A DNA stretch of 32,403 bases from Sulfuritalea sp. (GTDB lineage Bacteria > Pseudomonadota > Gammaproteobacteria > Burkholderiales > Burkholderiaceae_C): the NCBI GenBank assembly GCA_021737875.1, contig JAIPDD010000012.1, forward strand, positions 1 through 32,403, in the 5' to 3' direction. Below the pieces are notes generated by a model that was not told where the DNA came from, did no database searches, and saw nothing but the letters and a program-made list of their open reading frames with translations. Below are positions 23,189-32,053 of this stretch, piece after piece (within the stretch, counting starts at the first letter, position 1; each line of letters opens with the position of its first letter). A program made the translations under genes and the position numbers.

Positions 23189-24247
23189 GTGACCCCGTCT
23201 TCTCCGTTTCTACCCTATGACTTGCTGGCGACCTTGGTTGCCGTTGTGCGCACCGATGCGGTGGTTGTTTTTTCTAATGCTGCACTTGAAGATGCACTGG
23301 GAATTTCGAGACGCACCATTGTGGGGTCGAGTTTGGCGGATGTCTTTACCGAGGATGGGCCTTTGCGCGATGCCATCCAAGGTGCAAGCCAAAATACCTT
23401 TGCCGCCTTGCGCTATGACGCATTTTTGCGGCGAGTCGGGCTTGAGCCTTTGCCGGTGCACGTCATCGTGACACGCGCTGACCCAAGCAACCAATTCGTG
23501 GTGGAGTTGGTTCCCTTGGAGCAACAGACCCGCCAAGAGCGTGAAGAGCGGCTCGCAGAGCAAGCCCAAGCCAATAAGGAACTCATCCGCAATTTGGCGC
23601 ACGAAATCAAGAATCCCTTGGGTGGCATTCGGGGCGCTGCCCAATTGCTTGAGATGGAAATAGATTCGACGGGTTTGACCGAATACACCCAAGTCATTAT
23701 TCGGGAGGCCGATCGCCTTCAACTCTTGGTAGACCGGCTGTTAGCCCCGCACCGACGCCCGCACACAGTGGGCGACGTCAATATCCATGAGGTGTGCGAG
23801 CGAGTTCGGTCTTTGATCTTGGCCGAATTTCCGAAGGGCTTGCGGGTCGTGCGCGACTATGACATTTCTATCCCCGAGTTTCGCGGGGATAGGGAACAGC
23901 TGATTCAAACCGTACTCAATATCGCCCACAACGCATGCCAAGCGCTGTCTGAGCGCATGGGGCAGGGCGATGCCAACCTGACATTTTGTACGCGGGTGTG
24001 TCGCCAAGTCACGTTTGACAAACAACGCTACCGCTTGGCATTGGAATTGCATGTAGTTGACAACGGACCGGGCATACCCGATTCGATCAAAGACCGCATT
24101 TTTTATCCCTTGGTTTCGGGAAGAGACGGCGGATCTGGCCTGGGCCTGACCTTGGCGCAAACCTTTGTGCAACAGCACCATGGATTGATCGAAGTCGAAA
24201 GTGTGCCGGGTCGAACCGATTTCAAAATTTTGATTCCCTTGCCATAA
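23189..24247 (+). CDS. ntrB: Nitrogen regulation sensor kinase NtrB
   Basis: A 352-residue cytoplasmic histidine kinase. An N-terminal PAS domain (about 10-105) precedes the H-box NLAHEIKNPLGGIRGAAQLLE with phosphoaccepting His138, then the N-box (NIAHNACQAL), G1 (DNGPGIP) and GSGLGLTLAQ. There is no membrane segment, as expected for NtrB. It phosphorylates NtrC under nitrogen limitation and, with PII bound, dephosphorylates it. The start is GTG 23189, with no clear Shine-Dalgarno. It lies 16 bases after the hypothetical gene and 26 before ntrC. Confidence 0.94.
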   Translation: MTPSSPFLPYDLLATLVAVVRTDAVVVFSNAALEDALGISRRTIVGSSLADVFTEDGPLRDAIQGASQNTFAALRYDAFLRRVGLEPLPVHVIVTRADPSNQFVVELVPLEQQTRQEREERLAEQAQANKELIRNLAHEIKNPLGGIRGAAQLLEMEIDSTGLTEYTQVIIREADRLQLLVDRLLAPHRRPHTVGDVNIHEVCERVRSLILAEFPKGLRVVRDYDISIPEFRGDREQLIQTVLNIAHNACQALSERMGQGDANLTFCTRVCRQVTFDKQRYRLALELHVVDNGPGIPDSIKDRIFYPLVSGRDGGSGLGLTLAQTFVQQHHGLIEVESVPGRTDFKILIPLP

Positions 24248-24273
24248 ATGTTCAACACTCGAAAGTGCCTGCC

Positions 24274-25875
24274 ATGAAGCCGATTTGGATCGTAGACGAT
24301 GACCAGTCCATCCGATTCGTCTTGGAAAAAGCCCTGTTGCGCGAGCAACTGCCCACCCGCAGCTTCTCCAATTCGCGCGATGTTTTGGCCGCGCTTGACA
24401 GCAGCGCTGATGAAGATGGTCCGCAAATTCTGGTCAGCGATATCCGTATGCCAGGCGGCTCAGGCCTGGAACTTTTAGAAAAAGTCAAAGCCAAACACCC
24501 CGGTTTACCTGTCATCATCATGACGGCATTCTCCGACTTAGACAGCGCAGTGAGTGCCTTCCAAGGCGGTGCGTTTGAGTATTTACCCAAACCGTTTGAC
24601 CTTCCCAAAGCCGTTGAGTTGATTCGCCGTGCAGTACAAGAAAGCCAGCGCGAAGAGGTCTCGGAAGAACGCATGGGCGACACGCCAGAAATGCTCGGCC
24701 AAGCCCCCGCCATGCAAGACGTGTTTCGAGCCATAGGCCGCTTAAGCCAAAGCAATGTCACCGTCATGATTACAGGCGAGTCCGGCTCTGGAAAAGAGCT
24801 GGTTGCCCGTGCCTTGCACAAACACTCCACCCGCGCCAGCGGGCCATTCGTTGCCATCAATACCGCTGCGATACCTAAAGAATTGTTAGAAAGTGAATTG
24901 TTCGGGCACGAGCGCGGCGCGTTTACCGGCGCGCAAACCCAGCGCCGTGGGCGCTTTGAGCAAGCCGATGAAGGGACTTTGTTCCTCGATGAAATTGGCG
25001 ACATGCCTTTTGAGTTGCAAACCCGTTTGTTGCGTGTGCTCAGTGATGGCCACTTTTACCGCGTTGGCGGCCACACGGCGGTTAAAACCAATGTGCGGGT
25101 GATCGCTGCAACCCACCAAGACCTGGAAACCCGCGTGAAAGAAGGCGCGTTTCGCGAAGACTTGTTTCACCGTTTGAACGTCATTCGCTTGCGCCTACCT
25201 GCACTGCGGGAGCGCAAAGAAGACATTCCCATGCTTACCCGACATTTTTTACAGCACAGCGCAAAACAACTGGGCGTGGAGCCCAAGCGTATTTCAGATA
25301 CGGCCTTAGCAGCCATGGAAAACTTTGCCTTTCCGGGTAACGTGCGCCAACTTCAAAATATTTGCCATTGGCTGACGGTCATGGCACCAGCCCAAGTGGT
25401 TGAACCCAAAGATTTGCCGCCGGAGTTGGGGCTATCGCGTTCGGGCTTGCATTCTGCTGGAAGCAGTGAGTGGGTGGACAGCGCGCGAATGAATGCGCTG
25501 GTGTCAACTCCATCACATCTCGAGGTGTTAAATCCGAGCCTTGAAAACGATGTGAGCGTTTCGCCAAGCTTGGCAGAAATGGCGTGGCCTACCGAGCTGA
25601 ACCCAGCCAAAGCGAACCTGGTGCCTGCACCTTTAACGGGTTGGGAGTTGGAATTAGAAGACGAAGCCTTAACGTTGTTACGAACGGGCCACGGCGGTGT
25701 GTGGGATGTGTTAACCCGCAGATTCGAAGCACGCTTGATTCAAGCCGCCTTAACCCACACCCGCGGCCGGCGCATTGATGCGGCGAACCAACTCGGCATT
25801 GGCCGCAACACCATCACCCGCAAAATCCAAGAACTGGGTTTGGATAAAAAGGTGGTTTTGGTGGCGCAGGAATAA
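24274..25875 (+). CDS. ntrC: Nitrogen regulation response regulator NtrC
   Basis: A 533-residue sigma-54 activator. The receiver domain (1-120) has the acidic pocket DDD (8-10), phospho-acceptor Asp56 and Lys106. The AAA+ domain has Walker A GESGSGKE (168-175), the sigma-54-contacting GAFTGA loop (215-220) and Walker B LFLDEIGD (236-243). A C-terminal Fis-type helix-turn-helix follows (AANQLGIGRNTITRKIQELG). A linker of about 90 residues before the HTH makes it longer than E. coli NtrC (469). It should bind the two boxes upstream of glnA. ATG 24274 is preferred over GTG 24265 by homology. Confidence 0.95.
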   Translation: MKPIWIVDDDQSIRFVLEKALLREQLPTRSFSNSRDVLAALDSSADEDGPQILVSDIRMPGGSGLELLEKVKAKHPGLPVIIMTAFSDLDSAVSAFQGGAFEYLPKPFDLPKAVELIRRAVQESQREEVSEERMGDTPEMLGQAPAMQDVFRAIGRLSQSNVTVMITGESGSGKELVARALHKHSTRASGPFVAINTAAIPKELLESELFGHERGAFTGAQTQRRGRFEQADEGTLFLDEIGDMPFELQTRLLRVLSDGHFYRVGGHTAVKTNVRVIAATHQDLETRVKEGAFREDLFHRLNVIRLRLPALRERKEDIPMLTRHFLQHSAKQLGVEPKRISDTALAAMENFAFPGNVRQLQNICHWLTVMAPAQVVEPKDLPPELGLSRSGLHSAGSSEWVDSARMNALVSTPSHLEVLNPSLENDVSVSPSLAEMAWPTELNPAKANLVPAPLTGWELELEDEALTLLRTGHGGVWDVLTRRFEARLIQAALTHTRGRRIDAANQLGIGRNTITRKIQELGLDKKVVLVAQE

Positions 25876-25894
25876 CAAACCCCACCTCAAGCAA

Positions 25895-26671
25895 TCAGCT
25901 TTGCGCGAGTTCTAGCGTCAGTACCACGGGCGCATGGTCACTGGGGCGCTCATTTTTTCGCGGGTTGGTATCGATGTGACAAGCCCGCGCCAAGGGTTGA
26001 AGGGCCTGGCTAATCAGAATGTGGTCGATGCGCAGGCCGCGTTTGCGCCTAAAGCCAAAGTCGCGGTAGTCCCACCAGCTGTAGCTTTGCGCGGGCTGAT
26101 CAAACAAACGAAAACTGTCGTGCAAGCCTAAGGCGACCAAGGCGCGAAGGTGGTAGCGCTCTTCTTCGGTGCAGTGGATTTGGTCGCGCATGCCTTCAGG
26201 GTCCCAGACGTCGGCATCGTCAAAGGTGATGTTGTAGTCGCCCATCAAGACCACGTTCGGATGCGCCAGCAGTTCTTCCTTGACCCAGGCGCGCAGGCTT
26301 TTGAGCCACTGCATTTTGTACTCGAATTTGTCGCTGCCTGGCGCTTGCCCATTGGGGAAATAGGCGCCGATCACCCGAACTGGCCCCACGTTAGCGCTGA
26401 TCACCCGGGCCATGTCATCTGCAAAATCGGGAATATTTTTCAACACCTGCGTTGCAGGCGTGCGGCTCAACAGTGCGACGCCGTTGTAGGTTTTTTGACC
26501 GAACCATTGCGCGTGGTAACCCGCCTGCGTGAACGCTTCCTGCGGGAACTTGTCATCGGTCACTTTGATTTCTTGCAAAACCAAAACATCAACCGGGTTT
26601 TGGACGAGCCAGTCTAAAACCTGAGGCAAGCGCACACTTAATGAGTTGACGTTCCAAGTGGCAAGTTGCAT
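25895..26671 (-). CDS. xth: Exodeoxyribonuclease III
   Basis: A 258-residue EEP-fold DNase of the ExoIII/AP-endonuclease family. MQLATWNVNSLSVRLPQVLDW is the standard N-terminus. VLQEIK (catalytic Glu34), LMGDYNITFDDADVWDPEG and SDHAPVVL (Asp/His pair) complete the active site. It should cleave DNA at abasic sites and trim 3' ends in base-excision repair. It is the last gene of the minus-strand unit, 3 bases after folA. It is convergent with ntrC; the 19 bases between the stops hold no clear terminator. Confidence 0.94.
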   Translation of the reverse strand: MQLATWNVNSLSVRLPQVLDWLVQNPVDVLVLQEIKVTDDKFPQEAFTQAGYHAQWFGQKTYNGVALLSRTPATQVLKNIPDFADDMARVISANVGPVRVIGAYFPNGQAPGSDKFEYKMQWLKSLRAWVKEELLAHPNVVLMGDYNITFDDADVWDPEGMRDQIHCTEEERYHLRALVALGLHDSFRLFDQPAQSYSWWDYRDFGFRRKRGLRIDHILISQALQPLARACHIDTNPRKNERPSDHAPVVLTLELAQS

Positions 26672-26674
26672 GGT

Positions 26675-27169
26675 TTACTTCAGTAATGTATTTTTCAGCG
26701 TCACAAAGCTGTAGGCCAAGCCTTGGGCTGAGGTGTGACGCTCGCGGTGGGTTTCTACCCAGTGCAATCCAAATTCAGGCGCAAAGGCATCGCCCGGACA
26801 TTCAAGCTCAATTTCCGTGACCACTGCGGAGTGCGCCAAAGGCAGGGCCAATGCGTACATTTGTGCTCCTCCAATCACCCACACATGGGCATCGGATGCA
26901 CACAGTTCCATGGCGGTTTGCAGGGAGTTCGCATGCACAGCGCCTGGTGCTTCCCAATGGGCTTGGCGCGAAACGACGACATTGCTGCGTCCGGGCAGGG
27001 GTTTGAATTTGGAGGGGAGAGAATCCCAGGTTTTGCGCCCCATGATGACGGGGCAGCCCAGCGTGATGCGCTTGAAGTGCGCCAGGTCTTCTGGCAAATG
27101 CCATGGCAGTGCGTTGTCTTGGCCTATCACGCCATTGGCAGTGCGGGCAAAAATCAGATGCAGTTGCAT
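26675..27169 (-). CDS. folA: Dihydrofolate reductase
   Basis: A 164-residue enzyme that regenerates tetrahydrofolate with NADPH. Landmarks are GVIGQDNALPWHLPEDLAHF (substrate acid Asp28), PVIMGRKTWDSLP and VWVIGGAQMYALALP. It lies 6 bases after thyA, the usual thyA-folA order: thymidylate synthase makes the dihydrofolate that this enzyme recycles. Length and motifs are normal. Confidence 0.96.
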   Translation of the reverse strand: MQLHLIFARTANGVIGQDNALPWHLPEDLAHFKRITLGCPVIMGRKTWDSLPSKFKPLPGRSNVVVSRQAHWEAPGAVHANSLQTAMELCASDAHVWVIGGAQMYALALPLAHSAVVTEIELECPGDAFAPEFGLHWVETHRERHTSAQGLAYSFVTLKNTLLK

Positions 27170-27175
27170 AGCGTC

Positions 27176-28036
27176 TCAGACAGCCACTGGCGCTTTGATC
27201 GCAGGATGGGATTCGTAGCCGCGCACCTCGAAGTCTTCCATGGCGTAGTCAAAGATAGAGTCAGGGCGGCGCAGAATATGCAATGACGGGTAAGCCAGCG
27301 GCGTACGGCTCAGTTGCAACTCCACTTGCGTGTGGTGGTTGCTGTAGATATGGCAGTCGCCCCCCGTCCAAATAAACTCACCCACGTCCAAATCACACTG
27401 CTGCGCCACCATATGGGTGAGCAGGGCGTAGCTGGCGATATTGAATGGAACGCCTAAAAAAATGTCTGCGCTGCGTTGGTAGAGCTGGCAGCTCAGCTTG
27501 GCTTTTTTGCCTTCGCTTGCTGGCGCCACATAAAACTGAAAAAAAGCATGGCAAGGCATAAGCGCCATCTTGGACAACTCGCCCACATTCCAAGCGCTCA
27601 CGATCATGCGCCGCGAATCCGGATTGGATTTCAAGGTCTGCATGAGTTCGCTGATTTGGTCGATATGGCGACCGTCAGGTGTGGGCCAGCTGCGCCATTG
27701 CACCCCATAGACGGGGCCGAGCTCGCCGTCGGGTGCCGCCCACTCATCCCAAATTGACACGCCCCGCTCTTTGAGCCAGTTGTTGTTGCTCGAACCTGTC
27801 AGAAACCATAAAAGCTCTTGAATGATGGAACGCAGGTGCACTTTTTTGGTAGTGACCAAAGGAAAGCCCTCCTGGAGACCAAAGCGCATTTGGTAACCAA
27901 ACACGCTTTTGGTTCCCGTGCCGGTGCGGTCCGATTTGTCTACACCGTGGGTATAAGCGTGGCGAAGCAGGTCTTCGTACTGCTGGCGAATGGGGCGAAG
28001 GCCAGTGGGCTGGTCTGAATGGGCAGTGTGAGACAT
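27176..28036 (-). CDS. thyA: Thymidylate synthase
   Basis: A 286-residue ThyA that converts dUMP to dTMP using methylene-tetrahydrofolate. The catalytic Cys162 is in [11 protein letters not shown]. Other blocks are [49 protein letters not shown] and the C-terminal KAPVAV. It is about 20 residues longer than E. coli ThyA, mostly at the N-terminus ([20 protein letters not shown]); the in-frame start at 28036 is kept because no later ATG precedes the conserved YEDLL region. It lies 26 bases after the oxidase gene. Confidence 0.96.
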   Translation of the reverse strand: MSHTAHSDQPTGLRPIRQQYEDLLRHAYTHGVDKSDRTGTGTKSVFGYQMRFGLQEGFPLVTTKKVHLRSIIQELLWFLTGSSNNNWLKERGVSIWDEWAAPDGELGPVYGVQWRSWPTPDGRHIDQISELMQTLKSNPDSRRMIVSAWNVGELSKMALMPCHAFFQFYVAPASEGKKAKLSCQLYQRSADIFLGVPFNIASYALLTHMVAQQCDLDVGEFIWTGGDCHIYSNHHTQVELQLSRTPLAYPSLHILRRPDSIFDYAMEDFEVRGYESHPAIKAPVAV

Positions 28037-28062
28037 TGCAATAAAAAAGAGTAGGGCGGTTC

Positions 28063-29499
28063 TTACGAGTCTAAAGCAGCCGATGAGGACAACATCCGGC
28101 CTGGATTGAACAGATTCTGAGGATCGAGCGCGGATTTAATCGAGCGCATCAAGCCCAAAGCGACGGGCGACTTGTGTTTGGTCAGCGTGTCGCGCTTTAA
28201 GCTGCCAATGCCATGTTCGGCGGAGATGGATCCGTTGAACACATCAACCAATGCGTACACCACGGCGTTGATCGGTGCCTCTTGGTCGCGTAAAAAGGCC
28301 TCTGCATCCGCGCCCAAGGGTGCTTGTACGTTGTAATGCAAATTGCCATCACCCAAGTGCCCATAGTTCACGAGTCGTACGCCTGGAAAGGCTTTGGCCA
28401 GCGCCGCATCGGCCAAGCCGACAAATTCTGGAATGCGTGACACGGCAATAGAAATATCGTGTTTGATATTGAGGCCTTCTTGCGCTTGCGCCAAGGGAAT
28501 GCTTTCTCGAATATGCCAAAGCGCCCGGGCTTGGGCCAGGCTTTCCGCAACGACGGCGTCACTGACACAGCCGTTTTCCATGGCCACTTCAAGCAAGCGC
28601 TCAAGCTGGGTACGGGCGTGCTCCATGGATTCGCTGTCTGAATTTTCTAAGACAACACAGTACGGACTGGTTCCGTCAAAAGGGACGCGCTGGTCAGGGA
28701 AGTGTTTCTTCACCAAGCCCAAAGCAAATTGCCCCATCACTTCAAAACCCGTCAATCCTGCGCTCAGGTGCTGGTGTGCCAAGCCCAATAGGGTGACGGC
28801 ATCTTGCAAACTCGGAAGGACTGCAAACGCAGTCAGCTGGGCCTTTGGGCTGGGGTACAGCCGCATGGTTGCCGCAGTAATCACACCCAATGTACCTTCC
28901 GAGCCAATAAACAAATGGCGCAGGTCGTAACCTGTATTGTCTTTTCGCAAGCCAGTCAGGCCGCTCCACACCTCGCCCTGGGCGGTGACGACTTCCAAGC
29001 CCAAACAGAGTTCGCGGGTGTTACCAAAGCGCACCACCTGCGTTCCACCGGCGTTGGTTCCAAGATTGCCGCCAATGGTGCAACTACCCTCAGAGGCCAG
29101 GCTCAAGGGAAAGAGAAAACCCGCTTTTTCGCAAGCCTCTTGCAGGTTTTGCAAAACGCAGCCGGCTTCGACCGTGATGGTGAGGTTGTCTGCGTCAAGC
29201 GCGCGGATCGCATTCATGCGCGTCAGGCTCAAAACCACTTGGGTACCACTGGCATCGGGGGTGGATCCCACCACCATGCCGGTATTGCCGCCCTGGGGAA
29301 CGATGCTGACGCCGGCTTGGGCACAGGCTAACACGACCTGGGCGACTTGTTCCGTGGAGCTGGGCTTCACGACGGCCAAGGCTTTGCCGCGCTCGCGCTT
29401 TCGCCAATCTAACTCATAGCCGGTTAAATCACCTTCGGTCAAAACGTAGGCCGGCCCAACCACGCTTCGCAGTTTCTCTAAAAATACAGGCGTATTCAT
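28063..29499 (-). CDS. FAD-linked oxidase, GlcD/D-2-hydroxyacid dehydrogenase-like
   Basis: A 478-residue FAD-binding PCMH-type flavoprotein. The FAD loops are [10 protein letters not shown] (68-77) and [13 protein letters not shown], with [14 protein letters not shown] at 196-209. The C-terminal cap has the metal-binding [12 protein letters not shown] (His381, His388) and SAEHGIG (His429). This is the plan of GlcD, D-lactate and D-2-hydroxyglutarate dehydrogenases, which oxidise a D-2-hydroxyacid and pass electrons to quinone or ETF. The exact substrate is uncertain. ATG 29499 overlaps the upstream DUF2069 stop by 4 bases. A longer in-frame start at 29721 lies inside that gene and is rejected. 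Confidence 0.9.
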   Translation of the reverse strand: MNTPVFLEKLRSVVGPAYVLTEGDLTGYELDWRKRERGKALAVVKPSSTEQVAQVVLACAQAGVSIVPQGGNTGMVVGSTPDASGTQVVLSLTRMNAIRALDADNLTITVEAGCVLQNLQEACEKAGFLFPLSLASEGSCTIGGNLGTNAGGTQVVRFGNTRELCLGLEVVTAQGEVWSGLTGLRKDNTGYDLRHLFIGSEGTLGVITAATMRLYPSPKAQLTAFAVLPSLQDAVTLLGLAHQHLSAGLTGFEVMGQFALGLVKKHFPDQRVPFDGTSPYCVVLENSDSESMEHARTQLERLLEVAMENGCVSDAVVAESLAQARALWHIRESIPLAQAQEGLNIKHDISIAVSRIPEFVGLADAALAKAFPGVRLVNYGHLGDGNLHYNVQAPLGADAEAFLRDQEAPINAVVYALVDVFNGSISAEHGIGSLKRDTLTKHKSPVALGLMRSIKSALDPQNLFNPGRMLSSSAALDS

Positions 29500-29903
29500 A
29501 CGGCAATGGCCTTGGCATAGCGCAGACGGAGTCGCACATGCATGGCGCAAGCTGCAAAGAGCGTCAGGCACAAAAAGACTTCTAACATGGCCCAGTAGTT
29601 GCTCGGCGCACGGTCGCTGTAGGCCCGAACAACGCCTTCCGTGAAATACAACCAAACCATCAGACTGACCCAGCGGTAGGTGTACATCCGGTTTTTCAGC
29701 AAACCTGCCAGCGGGAAACACAATGGCAATGCTTTAAGTGCCAGCAGCGAGCCTCCGGGCTTGATGGGAGCGAGGTACAGTTCCCAGGCAACGCTGAGCA
29801 CAATCAGCCCGACTAAACTGCAGACAGCAAGCCAACGGCTTAGGTTGACGTTTTGGAGGTTCAAGGGGATGGGCGAAGCGGGTAAGTTTTCGGGTAATTT
29901 CAT
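29496..29903 (-). CDS. DUF2069 family membrane protein
   Basis: A 135-residue protein with four hydrophobic helices (about 25-45, 52-68, 76-90 and 103-123). Landmarks LAVCSLVGLIVLSVAWELYLAP and YRWVSLMVWLYFTEGVVRAYSD are those of DUF2069, a family of unknown function in beta- and gammaproteobacteria. Its stop overlaps the oxidase start (ATGA). It is divergent from the YihY-family gene, with only 21 bases between starts, so the two promoters must overlap the genes. Confidence 0.88.
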   Translation of the reverse strand: MKLPENLPASPIPLNLQNVNLSRWLAVCSLVGLIVLSVAWELYLAPIKPGGSLLALKALPLCFPLAGLLKNRMYTYRWVSLMVWLYFTEGVVRAYSDRAPSNYWAMLEVFLCLTLFAACAMHVRLRLRYAKAIAV

Positions 29904-29924
29904 GTCAGTGGCATCATAGCGGCC

Positions 29925-31157
29925 ATGCGATTATTCCAACGTTTTCAAGAATGGCTCCAAGATGTAGCCCATGTGCCGTGGTTTCATGCGGTTTCTACCC
30001 TGCGGGAACGCTTTCGGGAGGACCGTTTGGGCCTGACCGCGAGCAGCCTCACATTCACTACCACCATCGCATTGGTCCCATTTATTACCGTTGCCCTGGC
30101 GATATTTACCGCATTCCCCATGTTTGCGAAGTTCCAAGACGTTTTGCAAAAGTGGCTGATCGAGAGCCTGGTGCCCGACAACATCGCCCGCCAAGTGCTG
30201 GGCTATCTGAACCAGTTCGCTGGCAAAGCCAGCAAATTAGGGTCTGCCGGTTTGGTAGCGCTTGCGGTGACCGCATTTGCTTTGATTTTTACGATTGACC
30301 GAACGCTCAACAGTATTTGGCGTGTGCGAACGCCCCGTCCCTTGGGACAGCGCTTGTTGTTGTACTGGTCTGCCATGACCCTGGGGCCGCTGATTTTGGG
30401 TGCCAGCGTGACCATGACGTCCTACGCGGTTTCGGCATCCAAGGGTTTGGTTTTGGGTATGCCGGGTGGTTTTAGCTTGATTCTCGATACCGTCCAATTT
30501 CTCATGGTCGCTGCCGGAATGGCGGCCATGTTCCATTACGTTCCCAATACCCATGTGCGCTGGGGCCATGCGTGGATGGGTGGGGTATTTGTCGCGGCAG
30601 GTTTAGAGCTGGCTAAAAAATTACTAGCCATGTATTTAGCAAAAGTGCCCACCTATTCGGCGGTCTATGGGGCGTTTGCTACCGTGCCGATTTTGTTGGT
30701 TTGGATTTACTTGGCTTGGGTCATCGTTTTGTTGGGCGCTGCGCTCACCGCCCATGTGCCCAGCTTATTGGCCGGTCTGCCCAAGCGCAGGGTAGGCCCC
30801 GGTGTCCGGTTTCAATTGGCTTTGGAGGTGCTTCAACAATTGCAATGGGCGCGCTCGCAAGGGGTGGGTGGCCCGGGCGCTAAAGGCCAAACCATGGCGC
30901 AGTTGTGTGAGCACTTAAGCGTTGACTCTTTGCAGTTAGAACCGGTGACAGAAGCACTCATGGCGCTTGATTGGGTGGGTCTTTTGCAAGAAGAGCAAGG
31001 GGAGGTGCGTGATGCACGTTTTGTGGTGCTGGTTGATCCTGCACAGACGCCGATAGACCCCTTGGCGAGGGCTTTGTTGTTGTCCTCAGGTTCCGAGAAT
31101 GGCGATTTTTGGTCTAAGACTTTGAAGCAGCCCTGCATGCTTTCCGCGGTCTTGTAA
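29925..31157 (+). CDS. YihY/BrkB family inner-membrane protein
   Basis: A 410-residue protein of the YihY family, once misnamed RNase BN. Six membrane segments span roughly residues 40-280. Landmarks are RLGLTASSLTFTTTIALVPF, the FTIDRTLNSIWRVRTPR loop and YGAFATVPILLVWIYLAWVIVLLGA. A cytoplasmic tail (about 285-410) looks winged-helix-like. E. coli YihY is about 290 residues, so this belongs to the long form that is common in betaproteobacteria. The function is not established; BrkB was named for serum resistance, but later evidence is weak. Confidence 0.9.
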   Translation: MRLFQRFQEWLQDVAHVPWFHAVSTLRERFREDRLGLTASSLTFTTTIALVPFITVALAIFTAFPMFAKFQDVLQKWLIESLVPDNIARQVLGYLNQFAGKASKLGSAGLVALAVTAFALIFTIDRTLNSIWRVRTPRPLGQRLLLYWSAMTLGPLILGASVTMTSYAVSASKGLVLGMPGGFSLILDTVQFLMVAAGMAAMFHYVPNTHVRWGHAWMGGVFVAAGLELAKKLLAMYLAKVPTYSAVYGAFATVPILLVWIYLAWVIVLLGAALTAHVPSLLAGLPKRRVGPGVRFQLALEVLQQLQWARSQGVGGPGAKGQTMAQLCEHLSVDSLQLEPVTEALMALDWVGLLQEEQGEVRDARFVVLVDPAQTPIDPLARALLLSSGSENGDFWSKTLKQPCMLSAVL

Positions 31158-31160
31158 AGC

Positions 31161-31997
31161 CTACTTCGCCATCAGTTGCAGCAAGGCATCTAGCACTGCG
31201 TCAGGGGCTTCAGTCATCAAAGAGTGGCCCGCTTGAACGGTGACTGTCGTTGCATGCTGGGCCAACTGGATCAAACTTTGCGCGGCTTTGGGTGGTGTCA
31301 TTTGGTCGTTGGCTCCCACTAAAAACAAGACAGGGCATGCCACCTTGCCCATAGCGCGTTCGCCGTTGGTGTAGTTGTTGCAGGCGTGAAACCCAATGGA
31401 GAAAGTATTTTCTTCTGCGTTACTCGCCAAAACCCGGCGCATCAAAGCCCGCGAGCCCCCATACAGCCAAGTGCCAGGGCCCAGCGTGGAAGGCGGTGGA
31501 GCGAGTGTGGAATGTGAGAAGGTATTGACCATGTCAATGCCTTTGAGGGGCGCGTTCACAGCCGCATCGAGCAAGCCGGGCGACACTTTCATCGGAAACG
31601 CGACGCCTACCAGCGCCAGATGACGGACCCGATGGGGCGCGGATGCACACGCTTCAAGCGCAATCAAAGCCCCCCAGCTGTGGCCAACCAAGCTCGCTTG
31701 TGGAATCTCTAGGGCATCGAGTAGGGCGAGCACACTTTGGGCGGCTTCTTCCACACTGGTGGGAACCTTTCCCGCGCTTTTGCAGTGGCCTGGTAAATCA
31801 ATCGCCAAAACGTTATAGCCATGGTTCGCAAAATACCGGCTTTGTAAAATCCAAATGCTGTGGTCGTTCAAAACGCCATGGATAAAAACCACGGTAGGTA
31901 GACTCGGGTTGAATGCTTTGCCTGCAGAGTAAGCATACAAAGAGGTATGGTTAACGTTAACGAGCACGGAGCGGTCCTTGTGGAAAATGCATGTCAT
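31161..31997 (-). CDS. Alpha/beta hydrolase
   Basis: A 278-residue alpha/beta hydrolase. The oxyanion VFIHG is at 37-41, the nucleophile Ser107 is in GHSWGA, the acid is in LVGANDQMTPP, and the catalytic His is in QAGHSLMTEAP. Substrate is unknown; an esterase or peptidase-like activity is possible. Upstream in-frame ATGs at 32027 and 32051 would extend it by 10 or 18 residues and leave only 2 bases to the divergent gene. No start has a good Shine-Dalgarno, so the N-terminus is uncertain. Confidence 0.85.
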   Translation of the reverse strand: MTCIFHKDRSVLVNVNHTSLYAYSAGKAFNPSLPTVVFIHGVLNDHSIWILQSRYFANHGYNVLAIDLPGHCKSAGKVPTSVEEAAQSVLALLDALEIPQASLVGHSWGALIALEACASAPHRVRHLALVGVAFPMKVSPGLLDAAVNAPLKGIDMVNTFSHSTLAPPPSTLGPGTWLYGGSRALMRRVLASNAEENTFSIGFHACNNYTNGERAMGKVACPVLFLVGANDQMTPPKAAQSLIQLAQHATTVTVQAGHSLMTEAPDAVLDALLQLMAK

Positions 31998-32053
31998 CCT
32001 ATTGTGCCCAATTGCGGCGAGTTTCATTGACTGATTTAAAAGCGTAGACATTG

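Noticed and set aside
24252-25004. 250-codon open frame antisense to ntrC
   Set aside because: It mirrors the strong codon bias of ntrC, is rich in Ser/Arg and has no motif.
29500-29721. N-terminal extension of the FAD-linked oxidase
   Set aside because: It lies wholly inside the DUF2069 gene and lacks hydrophobic or family features; homology starts at 29499.
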